Shown here: one piece after another, positions 10,629 to 21,158 of the stretch | Layout of the letters: every line of letters begins with the position of its first letter | How positions within the stretch are numbered: position 1 is the stretch's first letter | Assembly: GCA_001792895.1 (NCBI GenBank) | Contig: MARA01000014.1 | Location: 372,001 to 436,000, forward strand | From: Lentinus brumalis | Lineage: Eukaryota; Basidiomycota; Agaricomycetes; Polyporales; Polyporaceae | DNA length: 64,000 nt | Direction: 5' to 3' | Translations under genes and position numbers: made by a program | Notes under the pieces: generated by a model | Seen by the model: the letters and a program-made list of their open reading frames with translations, nothing else | What the model was told of the DNA's origin: nothing | Database searches by the model: none

Positions 10629-12499
10629 ATGTCGACTTTCCTTCGCCTCGCTGGTCTCCTCGCCTTCCTGCCGTTCATTGTAGCAGCCCCCTCCGCGACC
10701 GACTGCACGGGCACGATCTCGTCGCTCGATGACGTCTCTGCCGCTGTCAAGTGCACGACGGTGAACATAAATGCGTTCACTGTTCCCGCAGGCAAGACGT
10801 TCGACTTGAGCCTTGCGGATGGGACTACGGTCAACTTGCGTATGTCGTCCTCCTGGCTGATCAACGGCAGCTCACTCTGCCTGTAGAGGGTGACGTGAAG
10901 TTCGCCGTCAAGAACTGGGACGGGCCGCTATTCCAAGTCAGGTGTGTGCCCAAGCTGCTTGAGTCGAATTGTACTAAAAAGCTCATGCGCAGTGGGAAGT
11001 CCATCACTTGTGCGTGCACTCTTGCGTTTTCCTCCTCGGTGGTCGCTGTCCTCACCCACTGCCGACATTTATACAGTCAACGGAAATGGTCATACTTTCG
11101 ACGGAAACGGGGCTTCGTACTGGGTGCGGTGCCCAATTTGCCGTTATCACACGACACCGCTGACTTACTATATAGGACGGCCAGGGTGGCAACGGCGGCG
11201 TTACCAAGCCTGCTCCGATGATGAAGTGCGTTCCATTGTTATGATGACTCGGTGTAGCCCGCTTATCTTGGTCACTGTTCCTTCAGGATCAAGATCTCCG
11301 GCACCTACTCCGTACGTATACATAACTCTCTACGACACCGCTTACCATGGAGTGTGTCTAGAATGTCAAAGTCCTGAACTCGCCCGCGCGGGTGTACAGC
11401 GTGTCGAACCCCGCGCAGCTGACGATGTCCAAGCTGACCATTGACAACTGTGCGTGTTCTTTCATAGCTACAAATCCATGGTATCGTGGATCAGCACTTA
11501 ACGACTTGATGTTTGCGTATCTAGCGGCGGGAGACAACCCAAACTCGCAGAGCGGCGGAAAGGCGGCGGGCCACAACACCGACGGCTTCGACTGTAGCAC
11601 CACGAACCTTATTATAGAGGACAGGTAAGTATGCGTTGATTACTCCGACGACTGCTACTCATTTTCTGATACCGGGTCGTCACCGTAGCACGATCCACAA
11701 CCAGGACGACTGCCTGGCCATCAATAAGGGCAGTAACATCGTGTTCCAGCGCAACACCTGTATTGGTGGTCACGGAATCTCTATTGTATGTCCGTTCTTT
11801 TCTGAATGCCCCGCATGATAGCTAAGAGGCGACCTTTCCCGTCTTCAGGGCTCCATCAGCTCGGACGTAACGGTCTCCGGCATCACGATCTCCAACAACG
11901 TCATTCAGAACAAGTACGGACTCGTTGCCTCCTCCCTGTCCTGCTGTTGCTGATTGACTTCGTGACGCCTTGCAGTGACCAAGCCCTTCGCATCAAGACC
12001 AAGGCAGATGCGTCCGGATCTACGGTATCAAACATCACCTATTCAGGAAACACCGCTACGGGCACTCGCAAGTACGGTGTCATTATTGATCAGGTGCGTC
12101 TCCTCCCCTTCGCTGCCTTCTCCTTCAGTCTGATGCAAGCACACCGTCAGAGCTACCCGGACACGCTTGGTACTCCAGGAACTGGCGTGAAGCTTTCGGT
12201 ACGTCGCGTTTGTGCTGCGCGCGCGAATCAATTCCAGGGTTTGAATTGACGACGAGGCGGTAGGGAGTCAACTTCGTCGGCAGCACGAACTCTATCTCGG
12301 TGAACAGCGATGCGAAGCGTGTTGCAGTGAACTGCGGCTCTGGTGCTTGCAGCGGTAGGTCAAGACATAATGGCTCGGACCAATGGATGCTGACGGCTTG
12401 TGTCCTTTGCTAGGCACCTGGGATTGGTCTGCTCTGAAGGTCAGCGGTGGGTCTGCGGGCACGATCAATTACTCAGGTATCAAGAACTTCTCGCAGTGA
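10629..12499 (+). CDS. Secreted endopolygalacturonase, glycoside hydrolase family 28
   Basis: Cleaves alpha-1,4-galacturonan in pectin outside the cell. Fourteen exons: 10629-10839, 10887-10941, 10993-11009, 11077-11123, 11176-11225, 11287-11311, 11362-11449, 11525-11624, 11689-11785, 11849-11913, 11976-12093, 12151-12198, 12264-12354, 12414-12499; total 365 aa. The start gives a signal peptide ([20 protein letters not shown]). All GH28 signatures are present in order: NTDGFD (exon 8), the catalytic Asp pair in NQDDCLA (exon 9), GGHGISIGS (exons 9-10) and RIKT (exon 11). Parallel beta-helix repeats such as [12 protein letters not shown] and ITYSGNTA are visible. Cysteine pairs frame both ends. 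Introns are short and dense, with 17- and 25-nt exons. The LINE insertion lies only about 105 bp past the stop, so the native 3' UTR may be cut. Confidence 0.95.
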
Positions 12500-12590
12500 A
12501 TGTCCATGTGTGTAGGGCCCAGAAAGATACTTGCTATACTGTGAGTAGGATGTGAGCAGTACATTTTTCGAGAGTGTGCGTCGGATTGCA

Positions 12591-12604
12591 AGAGTCGTGA
12601 CACG
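12591..12604 (+). repeat. LINE target-site duplication, left copy
   Basis: AGAGTCGTGACACG occurs here and again at 21038-21051, directly after the poly(A) tract. This pair marks the borders of the non-LTR element. Confidence 0.92.
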
Positions 12605-13432
12605 GTGGACTCCTTGGACCCGAACCACCACCATCGATTTTTTGGGGCGGTTCGGCGGCTCGCCCAGTACTCCTGGGTCCGAGGGGGCAGTTTCCAATGA
12701 AGCTGTAAAGAGGTCGTCCTCGATCTACACAGTAGTGAGAGGGAACTGGAGGGGCTGAACGCCGTCCTCCCGACGCACATCAACGTCGAGACCAGTGAGA
12801 GGCACCCTTACGGCCGCTCTCTGTACGTCCCGAGCCAGGACGCAGGACACTACATAGTAGTACACCACACCCGCGAAGGGTGCCAACTGTACGTACGAGA
12901 ACTACAATGCTAGGTGGGCTGCCCGTGAACGAGCAGCACAGCGAGCAGAGGTGCAGCGGCGGCGACCAGACCGGGCGGCTAAAAAGCGAAAATTGAACAC
13001 CGGCGTCGGCCGAGGAGAGGCGCCCGAAAAATAGGCATTTTTTGGAGCGGAGGCCTTGCGCCTCTTGCCTCCCGCCTCACGCTCGCGCACACCACCACCC
13101 CGCCTCCACCGCCGACGATGCCACCGGCCGAGAACGCGCCTCGCCCCAGCAACGGCCCCAGCCAACGGACATCGATGAGGACCACGAGATGGTCGACAAG
13201 CTGGCTGATGGAAACCCGGCTACGGAACCCGGAGAGACGCCCCAGGCGGCGAAGCGGATACGCCGCAACGTCGGCGGAGAGTCAACTGTGAGCAGGCCTG
13301 TCTCACCCCCACGCGAGACGAGCCCACTAAGGAAGACCGTCCCGCAGTCGGTATGGGGCCGTGGTCCAACGGTACTCGCCCCGATGCCAGACGCAACCCG
13401 GACGTGGATCGCGCAGTACTCCGACAAGGTCC

Positions 13433-13440
13433 CGTACACC
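13433..13440 (+). repeat. MITE target-site duplication, left copy
   Basis: CGTACACC, repeated at 13784-13791. Eight bases is the duplication length of hAT-superfamily transposition. Confidence 0.88.
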
Positions 13441-13783
13441 AGGACCCCCGACAATGGCGCTATAGGCCTGATACAAACCTCCAGAATTTCGGCCAATTTG
13501 TCCGTTGTATCGGGCCTCCTCCGGAGGCCCAAATGTCCGGACTTTATCAGGCCTTCGGCCCATTTTCGCTCAAAAATAGGGGGGTAACCTCTAAAAAGCG
13601 CTCAAAATCGGGCGTTCTCACGAGCGCTCCTCCTCCAGCAGCCTCAATTTGTCCGGATTTTTGTATCGGGCATGCGGACATTTTCGCGTTTTGTCCGGAC
13701 AATTATCAGGCATAGGCCCTCCCGGACGGCCAATTTTGTCCGGATGGTGTATGAGGCATTTTGGCGCTATTGTCGGGGGTCCT
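13441..13783. mobile_element. hAT-like MITE (343 bp) nested in LINE ORF1
   Basis: Non-autonomous terminal-inverted-repeat element. The left end AGGACCCCCGACAATGGCGC matches the inverted right end at 19 of 20 bases. It is flanked by the 8-bp direct repeat CGTACACC. The interior has no coding capacity but carries repeated subterminal motifs such as TTGTCCGGA and GGCCTGATACAA/TTGTATCGGGCC in both orientations, as expected for transposase-binding sites. The 8-bp duplication points to a hAT transposase supplied in trans; no such transposase gene lies in the window. Its insertion is later than that of the LINE source copy. Confidence 0.9.
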
Positions 13784-13791
13784 CGTACACC
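13784..13791 (+). repeat. MITE target-site duplication, right copy
   Basis: CGTACACC, partner of 13433-13440. Confidence 0.88.
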
Positions 13792-15335
13792 CCGGAACAC
13801 GACGAAGCGATCTACGCGAGGATCCCGGCGGGACGCCACGAGAACCCCCACCTCTGGCTGACCCAGCGCGAACCACGCCCGGAGCCTCCCATCGAGGGCC
13901 ACGAGGCGTTCACCCCGGGCCCGTTCCCGTACGTCCACATCAATTTCTACCGTCATCTGGGCAACCTCCACGAGGCGCAGAGGAAGATGATCGAGAAGAA
14001 TCTTGGGCGTTGGCTCGCCATCATTCCCCACGGGGGAGGGAGGGCGGTCAACGCGCACGCGCCCGAGCTGTGCGCGGCGATCGAGGAGATTCTCTGGGCT
14101 TTCCGTTTCTCTGGGTACAGCGGCGAGTCAATCAAAGTCTCGGTCATGCCAGCTGACCCTCGTAGCAAGGCGGGGCCGAACGGGACGAACGACTTTGCGC
14201 CCCCATGGTCGTTCTTCGTCGACTGTATCCACGACGAGAAGGGGCTCCTGCGGGAGTTCCTTCTCAGTCAGCAGCACTTCGCCTTCGACCGCTCACGGTC
14301 CTTCTCCGTCCACTCCCTGGACCCGGGGCAGCCGCGCTCCTGGAAAACCGTCCTGCTGGTCAGCCCCCTCATTGCCCTTCCTGGCGCGTCACACAGCAAC
14401 GTAATCGCCGCGCGCGCAGCGATCCGCGCGGACATCATCGCGAAGCTCGCGGCCAACGACTCGTACCGCGTCCTCATCGCACAGTTCGCCGCGAATCACA
14501 TCGGGCACACGGGCGACCGCGATCAGATCTTCCAGACGGTCACCGACACCTACCACCTCGAGCTGACCACTGTCGACAGCGGCGAGGGCGGGCCGCCGTC
14601 GACGGCATTTGTGCTCCTCGCACGACCGATCACGGAGACGCGCTGGGAGCTCGAGGCGCTCAAGCACGCCATCATAGTCGCTCTCTGCGGCAGCAAGTCC
14701 CCACGCGACGACGACCACTTCTATGTGGGCACCAAGAAGATCCGCGTCGTCGACGACGCGCAGTTGCACCCTCCCTTCTTCGTGGACTGTAAGCTGTGCA
14801 AGTCCGAAATCCACCGCACGCCCGACTGCCCTCTGCCGAAGTCGCGTGGCTGGCGTGGAGTGCAGCCCAAGGACCTGGGATACCCGGCAGAGGTCGAGAA
14901 GCCCAAAACCGCCGTGCCGCCTCGCGCGCTGCTCGAGAGCGTGTTCGATCGACTCGCTCAGTCCGGCGGCGGCCAGCGAGGGAATGGAAGGGGCCGAGGG
15001 CGTGGCAGTGAGAAGCGCGGCCGCGGTCGCGGAGGACAGAGCACGGGCGGGAGGAACACGTCTCGTCGGTAGATAACTCGGTGTTGAATGTCCTGAAAAT
15101 GCGAAGGAGGGCGACGCCCCAGCACAATTCTAGTCTCTCCCCATATCTCAATGTAGGCTAGTGCGTGACGACCACCACGAGCCTTGCAGCTGCGTCCAGT
15201 GCTGACCTCTCGAGGACGAAACTGGACGCAACGGCAAGAACAACCAGGGCAGGGGAGCACCTGGTAAAACACGGCTCCTGGACTCCCCGGCTCGCGAACA
15301 CGGCACACACTCACTCACAACACACTGACACTTTT

Positions 15336-18300
15336 ATGATAGATACAACTACTACGGACAACTACAGGCGACCGAAAGCGCCACTCGGACGAACTCAAGA
15401 CGGCAATGGCACAAGCGCAACGCTCCTCTCTGGAGGGGCGAGCGGCGCACCTGCGGCTGCGAACCCTGATGATGGAGGGAACGGAACGGACAGCGGGAGC
15501 GACGGATGTCGTAGCCGTGGTGTGTCAATGCTCCAGCATTCACGCGCCACGGCGACGGCCCCGGACGCAACAGTCTCCGAACGAGACTGGCCGTGTGCAG
15601 ATCACGCACCGGCGGCACCTCTGGTGCTCTCTCACCGGGAAGGTGGGAACACATCGGTACCCGGGTCGAAGCCTGGTACCGATGGCGGCTCCGAACGAGC
15701 TGCTACATCCCCAAGCATGTGCCATGGCGGACAAGCCGGGCAAGAGCTAGCGGGATGTCTCGCAGGAAGCGAGACGCGACCGGGCTCGACGGGCCAGGCA
15801 TCCACGTCGACTTTACCACGAGCAACGGCGAGCAGAAGCGGACAAGCTCTGCTAGACGAATGCGCGCCGCTCAGACTCCGCGGAGGCATGGAGCCAAACA
15901 GAGGTGCACGGCGGTCAGCTGAAAAGCTGGCAAAGCGCGACGCGGTCCGAATCGGGACACTGAATATTAACGGGTATGGACGTACCGAGCCTGGGCACCC
16001 TGATAACAAGTGGGGCTCTGTTCACCGTATGATGCGGACGAATAATATTGCCATCCTGCTTGTGCAGGAGGCGCACCTGGACCAGGATCGCGTGAAGCAC
16101 ATCGAGAAATTCACAGCAGGGAAATTGAAGATACATTTCTCGCCTCACCCCGAACGTCCAACACAGCGTAACGGAGTGGCCGTGGTGCTCAACAAACGAC
16201 TAGTACATGCGGCAGGCAGCAAAGTAACAGAGATATCGCCCGGGAGGGCAATTCAGGTGTCCATACCTTGGCAGCAGAATGACTACCTGCATGTGCTGTG
16301 TGTGTATGCACCGTCTGCAAACGATGCGGAACGGAGAGAATTCTACAACGAGGTCATGGAGTTCTATCGAGCTCATCCGGACCTGTCTCGACCGACTGTC
16401 ATGGCTGGTGACTTCAATAATGCGGAGGACGTCCTGGACCGCATCCCAGCCCACGACGAGCCAGAAGCATCCGTCGAGGTGCTTGACGAACTCAAAAGTT
16501 ACCTAGGCCTCATGTTAGTAGATGGCTGGAGGGCTACGTTCCCAACGACGAAGGCCTTCACCTTCCAGCGGTCGACAACTCTGTCGCGCCTGGACAGGAT
16601 ATATGTCACAGAGAATGCGTTCCGCACCGCGCGTGCATGGAGTATATCTGAAGCCGACGTAAGGTCCGACCACAGTATGGTAACGGTGGATCTGGTGCGC
16701 GAGAACTCACCAGAAATGGGTCACGGAAGACCAGTCTTTCCAGCGCATCTCCTGAAAGATAAGACCCTGAGTCAACAAATGAAAGCTCGTGGAATGCAAG
16801 CACTGGGTGATGTACGTGCGCTCCACGAGGCTGGGGCCCGATCGGCAGACCATAACCCCCAGACAATACTTGCAGCCCTGAAGAAAGACTGGATGGCCAT
16901 GGCGCGAGCACGCGAGAGAACGATTGTGCCGAAACTTCTGCGGGAGACGCAAATGCTGGAAGCCGCTGTGCGTGAACTATCCAAGGACTCTCTGCTGCCT
17001 GACGCGGAGCGTACGGCGCAGACCGCAGCGCTGACAACGCAGATACGGGCACTAAAGCAGAAGCGCGTAAATCAGTTGAAATGCAAGGCTCGTGCCCGTC
17101 ATAGACTGGAGGGCGAGACACCCACCAAGTATTGGACTGGACTTCACAAGGAAGTCAAGCCAAGAGACACGATGTATGCCCTTGAACGCGCCGACATCGT
17201 GCAGCCGGACGGCTCACCTGTGTATATTGAAGACTCAGCGGGCATGGCGGCCACGGCGAGGCAGCACCATATGGACTTGCAGCGGGACGAAGCCAGTACC
17301 CGGTCACCAGCAGCCCGAGAGGCGGACATCCAGAAGGCCCTCGATGCGATCTCGGTCAGCATCCCCGAGGAAGAACGGGCAGAGATGGGCCAGCTGGCCA
17401 CATATGAGGAGTGCGCGCTCGCGCTTCAATACTCCAAGTCAGCATCGTCCCCAGGACTTGACGGGATAACCTACGAGGTGTGGAAGGAACTACACGCTCG
17501 CTGCGTCGAGGATGCCAAGCACCCGAGTCGGTCACAGTTCGATGTACTGGCATTGCTGCGTGACGTCTTTGTTGATGTGCAGCTCCATGGTGTCGAGCCG
17601 GCGGCTGGTTTCGCCGACGGCTGGATGTGCCCCCTGTATAAGCTCAAGGGGGATAAGACCAAGATAGCAAGCTATCGGCCCATCACACTATTGAACACGG
17701 ACTATAAATTGCTTACCAAAGTACTAGCACTCCGACTTGCGGCGGTGGCCCCGGAAATTATACACCCCTCGCAAGCAGGGTTTGTCCCGGGCAGACGCCT
17801 GAGGGACCAGACTCAACTAGCAAAGCTAATGATCGATTGGGCGGAAACTACAGAGACGAACGGTGCCATAGTGGCACTGGATCAGGAGAAAGCTTATGAC
17901 AAAATAGCGCATGATTATCTGTGGAAGGTGCTCGAGAAGTATGGAGTGCCGCGATCATTCATACGCACCGTACAGGCGTTGTACGCGCACGCGCACACAT
18001 CGGTAATGATTAATGGCGTCTTGAGCGAGCCATACAAGGTATACAGGGGGGTGAGGCAGGGCGACCCGATGTCCTGCCTCCTGTTCGACTTGGCCATTGA
18101 GCCGCTCTCTGCGATGATTCGTCAGTCGGATCTTCAAGGCTTCCAAGTGCCGGGAACCGTGGACGTACTGAAGGCGACACTATTCGCTGACGACACGACC
18201 GTATACCTGTCAGCTGACGATGACTTCGCGGTGCTGCAGGAGATACTGGATACGTGGTGCTCCGCTGCGAAGGCAAAGTTTAACATCAGCAAAACAGAGA

Positions 18301-20780
18301 TAATCCCACTCGGGACCTCTGAACACCGCAAGAACATGGTAGATACTTACCGCGGCACCGGGAGCTGGCGAAACTACCCCCGAAACGTACATGTTGCGAG
18401 CGATGGGGAACCGGTGCGAGTGCTTGGGGCGTTCGTCGGAAATGCTGTCGTGCAGGGCGATGTCTGGACCCCAACCCTTGCAAAACTAGAGAACGTCCTC
18501 GAGAGGTGGAGGCAGGGGATAACGACGCTCGAAGGGCGGCGACACGTAGTACAAATGTTCGTGGGAGGGATGACCCAATTCTTGACGGATGTGCAGACAA
18601 TGCCGACACAGGTGCAGCGACGGCTGGAACGTATCCTGCGGAAGTATCTGTGGAACGATCGCGTGGTTCCACCAGTAGGCCTGGAACATGTACAGGCGGA
18701 CTTTGAGCGAGGCGGCCTGAAAATCCTCGACATTGAGTCGCGTAACGAGGCGATCGATCTAGTATGGGCGAAATCCTACCTGCTCTCAGGGCCGCGTCGT
18801 CCGACGTGGGCGTATGTAGCGGACGACCTCATGGCCAAGTGTGTGACAACCGACTGTACGGTTCGGGCCCCAGGCCTCCGCGTGAACCCGCTGCTGCAAC
18901 ACTGGTGGCCCAAGGTATCGGCTCTGCCGCAGTACCTGCAGCGCATGCTCAAAGTCAGCGTTAAGTACGGTGTGCGACTAGAAGGACTCGCCTTCTCTCG
19001 CCATATTCTCCGCCACCTACCGATGTGGTACCACTGCCAGCTAGACCTCACTGAAGCGAAACGGCTGGCGCGCACCTCCCAGACCGTGACGTGCTTGATG
19101 GATGGGCACCGGCTTCGGACCGTGGGTGACTTCGAGGCGTTCACATCGAACTTCCATGCGCCCGGGCATCTGCATAGAGCGTCCTGCACGTGCGCAGGAT
19201 GTGAGTTTGCACGACTGAGCACCGGGTGCTTACGCCCGCACACCTGTGTGGCCCGTGCCCTGGAATTCCTCGACGCGCTCCCGCAGAAGTGGGACCCGAG
19301 GGGAAGTCATCCTGTTGACTACGAAGGTCAGCTGTACGCCGAACTGAAGAAGGCGGGAGGCGACCTGAGTGGAGACCTAGTTCTCTTCGACCGTCGCATA
19401 ACGACGCATGGCGTGCTAGGCGACGCTTTCCGTGTATTCACTCACGGCGAGACGTGTAACCGCCTTCCGGACATGGCCGCGACGACCGGGAACGCAGACG
19501 TGTGCGTGATGGCGACGGACGGTTCGTGTATACGAAACGGACGTCCGGATGCGCAGGCCGGCGCCGGTGTCTTCTGTGCGGCTGATGAGCGGCTGAACGT
19601 ATCCTTACGCCTGCCTATGCAAATGTTACAATCAAACCAGACTGGGGAAGCGGTCGCGACCCTTACCGCGACGAGAATTGCACGTCCCGACGTCATGCTA
19701 GTGGAGGAAACGGACTCCAAGGTCGTAATGAACTCCGTCACGGTCTGGAGAGACCGGCATGAGAACCAGGGGTTCCTAATGCAAAAGAATGGATCGTTTA
19801 CACAAGCGATTGTTGGCGCGATGCGAAACCGGAAAGCCGGAACGTACCTGCGCTGGGTGAAGGGCCACAGCGGCCATCTGGGGAACGAGATGGCGGACCT
19901 CCTTGCGGGACAGGGGGCGGAACGAGAAATCTACGATGCCGTAGACTTATCTGTACCAGCGGAACTCCGCGTGTCCGGATGCAAGCTTACCTGGATGTCG
20001 CAGAAGTTAGCCTACCGAGAGATCAGACGACAGAAGCAGTGGCTGCTTGTGCCACGGCAACGCACCGCTGGGAATATTCGTCAGATCCTGGATGACATGA
20101 GGTCAGCGTTCGAGCTTCCTCTGACGGAAGCGCAAGTCTGGACGTCGCTACGCACCAAGCACGTCACTCGGGAATGCCGACAGTTCATGTGGATGACGAT
20201 CCACGAGGGGTACATGGTCGGCCATAAGTGGCTGCGCCCCAACATGTCTGCTGAAATGCAAGGGAGGGCACAGTGTCAGCGCTGTGGCGACGTTGAGACG
20301 ATGCGACACATACTGTTTGAGTGCCGCGCAACGGGCAGTGATGCCGTCTGGGAGCTCCTGCAAGCAACCTGGGTGTTGACCGGTATGCAATGGCGCCGCA
20401 TGACCTGGGGCACGGCCCTGGGCGCAGCGTGCGTGGTGTACGAGCGCGAGGACGGCAGCCGCGCGATCGCCGCGGAGGCCCTCTGGACGATACTAGTAAC
20501 AGAGTCCCTGTACCTGGTATGGAAGCTCAGGTGTGAGCGCGTCATCCAGAACGATGGAGAGGAACCGACCTTACAGGAGGTTAGTAGACGTTGGTATGCA
20601 ACAATTGACCGTCGGCTGGACCTGGACCGAAGATCCTGCGCGTCGTACCTCGGGAAGAGAGCCTTGAACGCGAAGACGGTGGCGAGTATCTGGGGACCGA
20701 TACTCGAGGCGCGGGAAGAACTCCCAAGCAACTGGGTGACGGACAGCGGGGTTTTAGTGGGTATTAAGCGGGGGCGTTGA
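15336..20780 (+). CDS. LINE ORF2: APE endonuclease - reverse transcriptase - RNase H polyprotein
   Basis: About 1,814 aa from the first in-frame ATG (15336); the open frame itself extends back to 15165. An APE-type endonuclease begins near residue 204: TLNINGYG, LLVQEAHL, MAGDFNNAED, SRLDRIYVT and the catalytic SDHSM. Reverse transcriptase follows (about 650-1050): SPGLDGITYEVW, YRPITLLNTDYK, ALDQEKAYDKI, GVRQGDPMS, and the catalytic FADDTTVYL near residue 950. RNase H (about 1385-1530) shows MATDGSC, GEAVATL, EETDSK, KGHSGH and EMADLLA. A zinc motif CX2CX7HX4C (CQRCG...) lies near residue 1647. Every catalytic box is intact, so the protein may be active. The role is target-primed reverse transcription in the nucleus. 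Confidence 0.95.
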   Translation: MIDTTTTDNYRRPKAPLGRTQDGNGTSATLLSGGASGAPAAANPDDGGNGTDSGSDGCRSRGVSMLQHSRATATAPDATVSERDWPCADHAPAAPLVLSHREGGNTSVPGSKPGTDGGSERAATSPSMCHGGQAGQELAGCLAGSETRPGSTGQASTSTLPRATASRSGQALLDECAPLRLRGGMEPNRGARRSAEKLAKRDAVRIGTLNINGYGRTEPGHPDNKWGSVHRMMRTNNIAILLVQEAHLDQDRVKHIEKFTAGKLKIHFSPHPERPTQRNGVAVVLNKRLVHAAGSKVTEISPGRAIQVSIPWQQNDYLHVLCVYAPSANDAERREFYNEVMEFYRAHPDLSRPTVMAGDFNNAEDVLDRIPAHDEPEASVEVLDELKSYLGLMLVDGWRATFPTTKAFTFQRSTTLSRLDRIYVTENAFRTARAWSISEADVRSDHSMVTVDLVRENSPEMGHGRPVFPAHLLKDKTLSQQMKARGMQALGDVRALHEAGARSADHNPQTILAALKKDWMAMARARERTIVPKLLRETQMLEAAVRELSKDSLLPDAERTAQTAALTTQIRALKQKRVNQLKCKARARHRLEGETPTKYWTGLHKEVKPRDTMYALERADIVQPDGSPVYIEDSAGMAATARQHHMDLQRDEASTRSPAAREADIQKALDAISVSIPEEERAEMGQLATYEECALALQYSKSASSPGLDGITYEVWKELHARCVEDAKHPSRSQFDVLALLRDVFVDVQLHGVEPAAGFADGWMCPLYKLKGDKTKIASYRPITLLNTDYKLLTKVLALRLAAVAPEIIHPSQAGFVPGRRLRDQTQLAKLMIDWAETTETNGAIVALDQEKAYDKIAHDYLWKVLEKYGVPRSFIRTVQALYAHAHTSVMINGVLSEPYKVYRGVRQGDPMSCLLFDLAIEPLSAMIRQSDLQGFQVPGTVDVLKATLFADDTTVYLSADDDFAVLQEILDTWCSAAKAKFNISKTEIIPLGTSEHRKNMVDTYRGTGSWRNYPRNVHVASDGEPVRVLGAFVGNAVVQGDVWTPTLAKLENVLERWRQGITTLEGRRHVVQMFVGGMTQFLTDVQTMPTQVQRRLERILRKYLWNDRVVPPVGLEHVQADFERGGLKILDIESRNEAIDLVWAKSYLLSGPRRPTWAYVADDLMAKCVTTDCTVRAPGLRVNPLLQHWWPKVSALPQYLQRMLKVSVKYGVRLEGLAFSRHILRHLPMWYHCQLDLTEAKRLARTSQTVTCLMDGHRLRTVGDFEAFTSNFHAPGHLHRASCTCAGCEFARLSTGCLRPHTCVARALEFLDALPQKWDPRGSHPVDYEGQLYAELKKAGGDLSGDLVLFDRRITTHGVLGDAFRVFTHGETCNRLPDMAATTGNADVCVMATDGSCIRNGRPDAQAGAGVFCAADERLNVSLRLPMQMLQSNQTGEAVATLTATRIARPDVMLVEETDSKVVMNSVTVWRDRHENQGFLMQKNGSFTQAIVGAMRNRKAGTYLRWVKGHSGHLGNEMADLLAGQGAEREIYDAVDLSVPAELRVSGCKLTWMSQKLAYREIRRQKQWLLVPRQRTAGNIRQILDDMRSAFELPLTEAQVWTSLRTKHVTRECRQFMWMTIHEGYMVGHKWLRPNMSAEMQGRAQCQRCGDVETMRHILFECRATGSDAVWELLQATWVLTGMQWRRMTWGTALGAACVVYEREDGSRAIAAEALWTILVTESLYLVWKLRCERVIQNDGEEPTLQEVSRRWYATIDRRLDLDRRSCASYLGKRALNAKTVASIWGPILEAREELPSNWVTDSGVLVGIKRGR

Positions 20781-21014
20781 CACGGTACCTTCGGGTGCTG
20801 TGGACGATACGTCCCCGCTTCGAGCCCCACACTCCGTGCGTAAAAGCATTTCCTCGCGGCAGGGGACTCTGGTCCCTGTCCCGATCCTATGAAAACCTAT
20901 ATACATGAAGACCGGTGCGCCGGTCGACCCCAGCACGCCCGACCAGCACTCGCTGGTCAGAGCCGTCTGATGTGCCTCCGGGACGAAGATAACTCAGGGC
21001 TTATGTGCTCCGCC

Positions 21015-21038
21015 AAAAAAAAAAAAAAAAAAAAAAAA
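21015..21038 (+). repeat. Poly(A) tail of the LINE
   Basis: A run of 24 A residues directly before the right target duplication; the last A may belong to the duplication. It marks insertion by target-primed reverse transcription of a polyadenylated RNA. Confidence 0.93.
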
Positions 21039-21051
21039 GAGTCGTGACACG
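21038..21051 (+). repeat. LINE target-site duplication, right copy
   Basis: AGAGTCGTGACACG, identical to 12591-12604. Confidence 0.92.
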
Positions 21052-21158
21052 TCAAGACTCAAGACAGGTCGACCAACAGACGCCCGGGGCGCTTTTCAGT
21101 CATGAAGCTGAAGTCATCGGCAGACCAGGACTTGCTTCTGCCCACTACCTGCTCAGTC

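Larger units (their letters stand above)
13189..15072 (+). pseudogene. LINE ORF1 (nucleic-acid-binding protein), split by a MITE
   Basis: ORF1 presumably coats the element RNA. The 5' part runs from an in-frame ATG at 13189 to 13440 and the 3' part from 13792 to 15072. Leaving out the MITE (13441-13783) and one copy of its 8-bp duplication joins DKVPYT to PEHDEAIYARIP in the same frame, giving about 510 aa. The C-terminal half has a zinc knuckle CX2CX4HX4C (CKLC...H...C, around 14791-14830) and ends in an RGG/GRGRG-rich basic tail, both typical of RNA-binding ORF1 proteins. The upstream start is uncertain because other frames are also open in this GC-rich stretch. As it stands, translation from 13189 stops inside the MITE. 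Confidence 0.82.
12605..21037 (+). mobile_element. Full-length non-LTR (LINE) retrotransposon, ORF1 plus APE-RT-RNase H ORF2
   Basis: An 8.43-kb element bounded by a perfect 14-bp target duplication and ending in A24. Layout: 5' UTR (about 580 bp), ORF1 with a CCHC zinc knuckle, ORF2 with endonuclease, reverse transcriptase, RNase H and a terminal CCHC motif, a 3' UTR of about 230 bp, then poly(A). ORF2 is open throughout and all catalytic motifs are intact. The perfect target duplication suggests a young insertion. ORF1 is interrupted by a MITE, so this copy could not make its own full ORF1 protein. The domain order is that of RNase H-bearing clades such as Tad1/I; exact clade not assigned. 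Confidence 0.95.

Noticed and set aside
13672..13791. Reading the right half of the MITE as the native N-terminus of LINE ORF1
   Set aside because: The inverted repeats and 8-bp duplication show this stretch is inserted; the upstream frame from 13189 joins exactly once it is left out.
15352..15922. Several open frames on both strands at the start of LINE ORF2
   Set aside because: GC-rich shadow frames; the ORF2 frame alone continues into the endonuclease.
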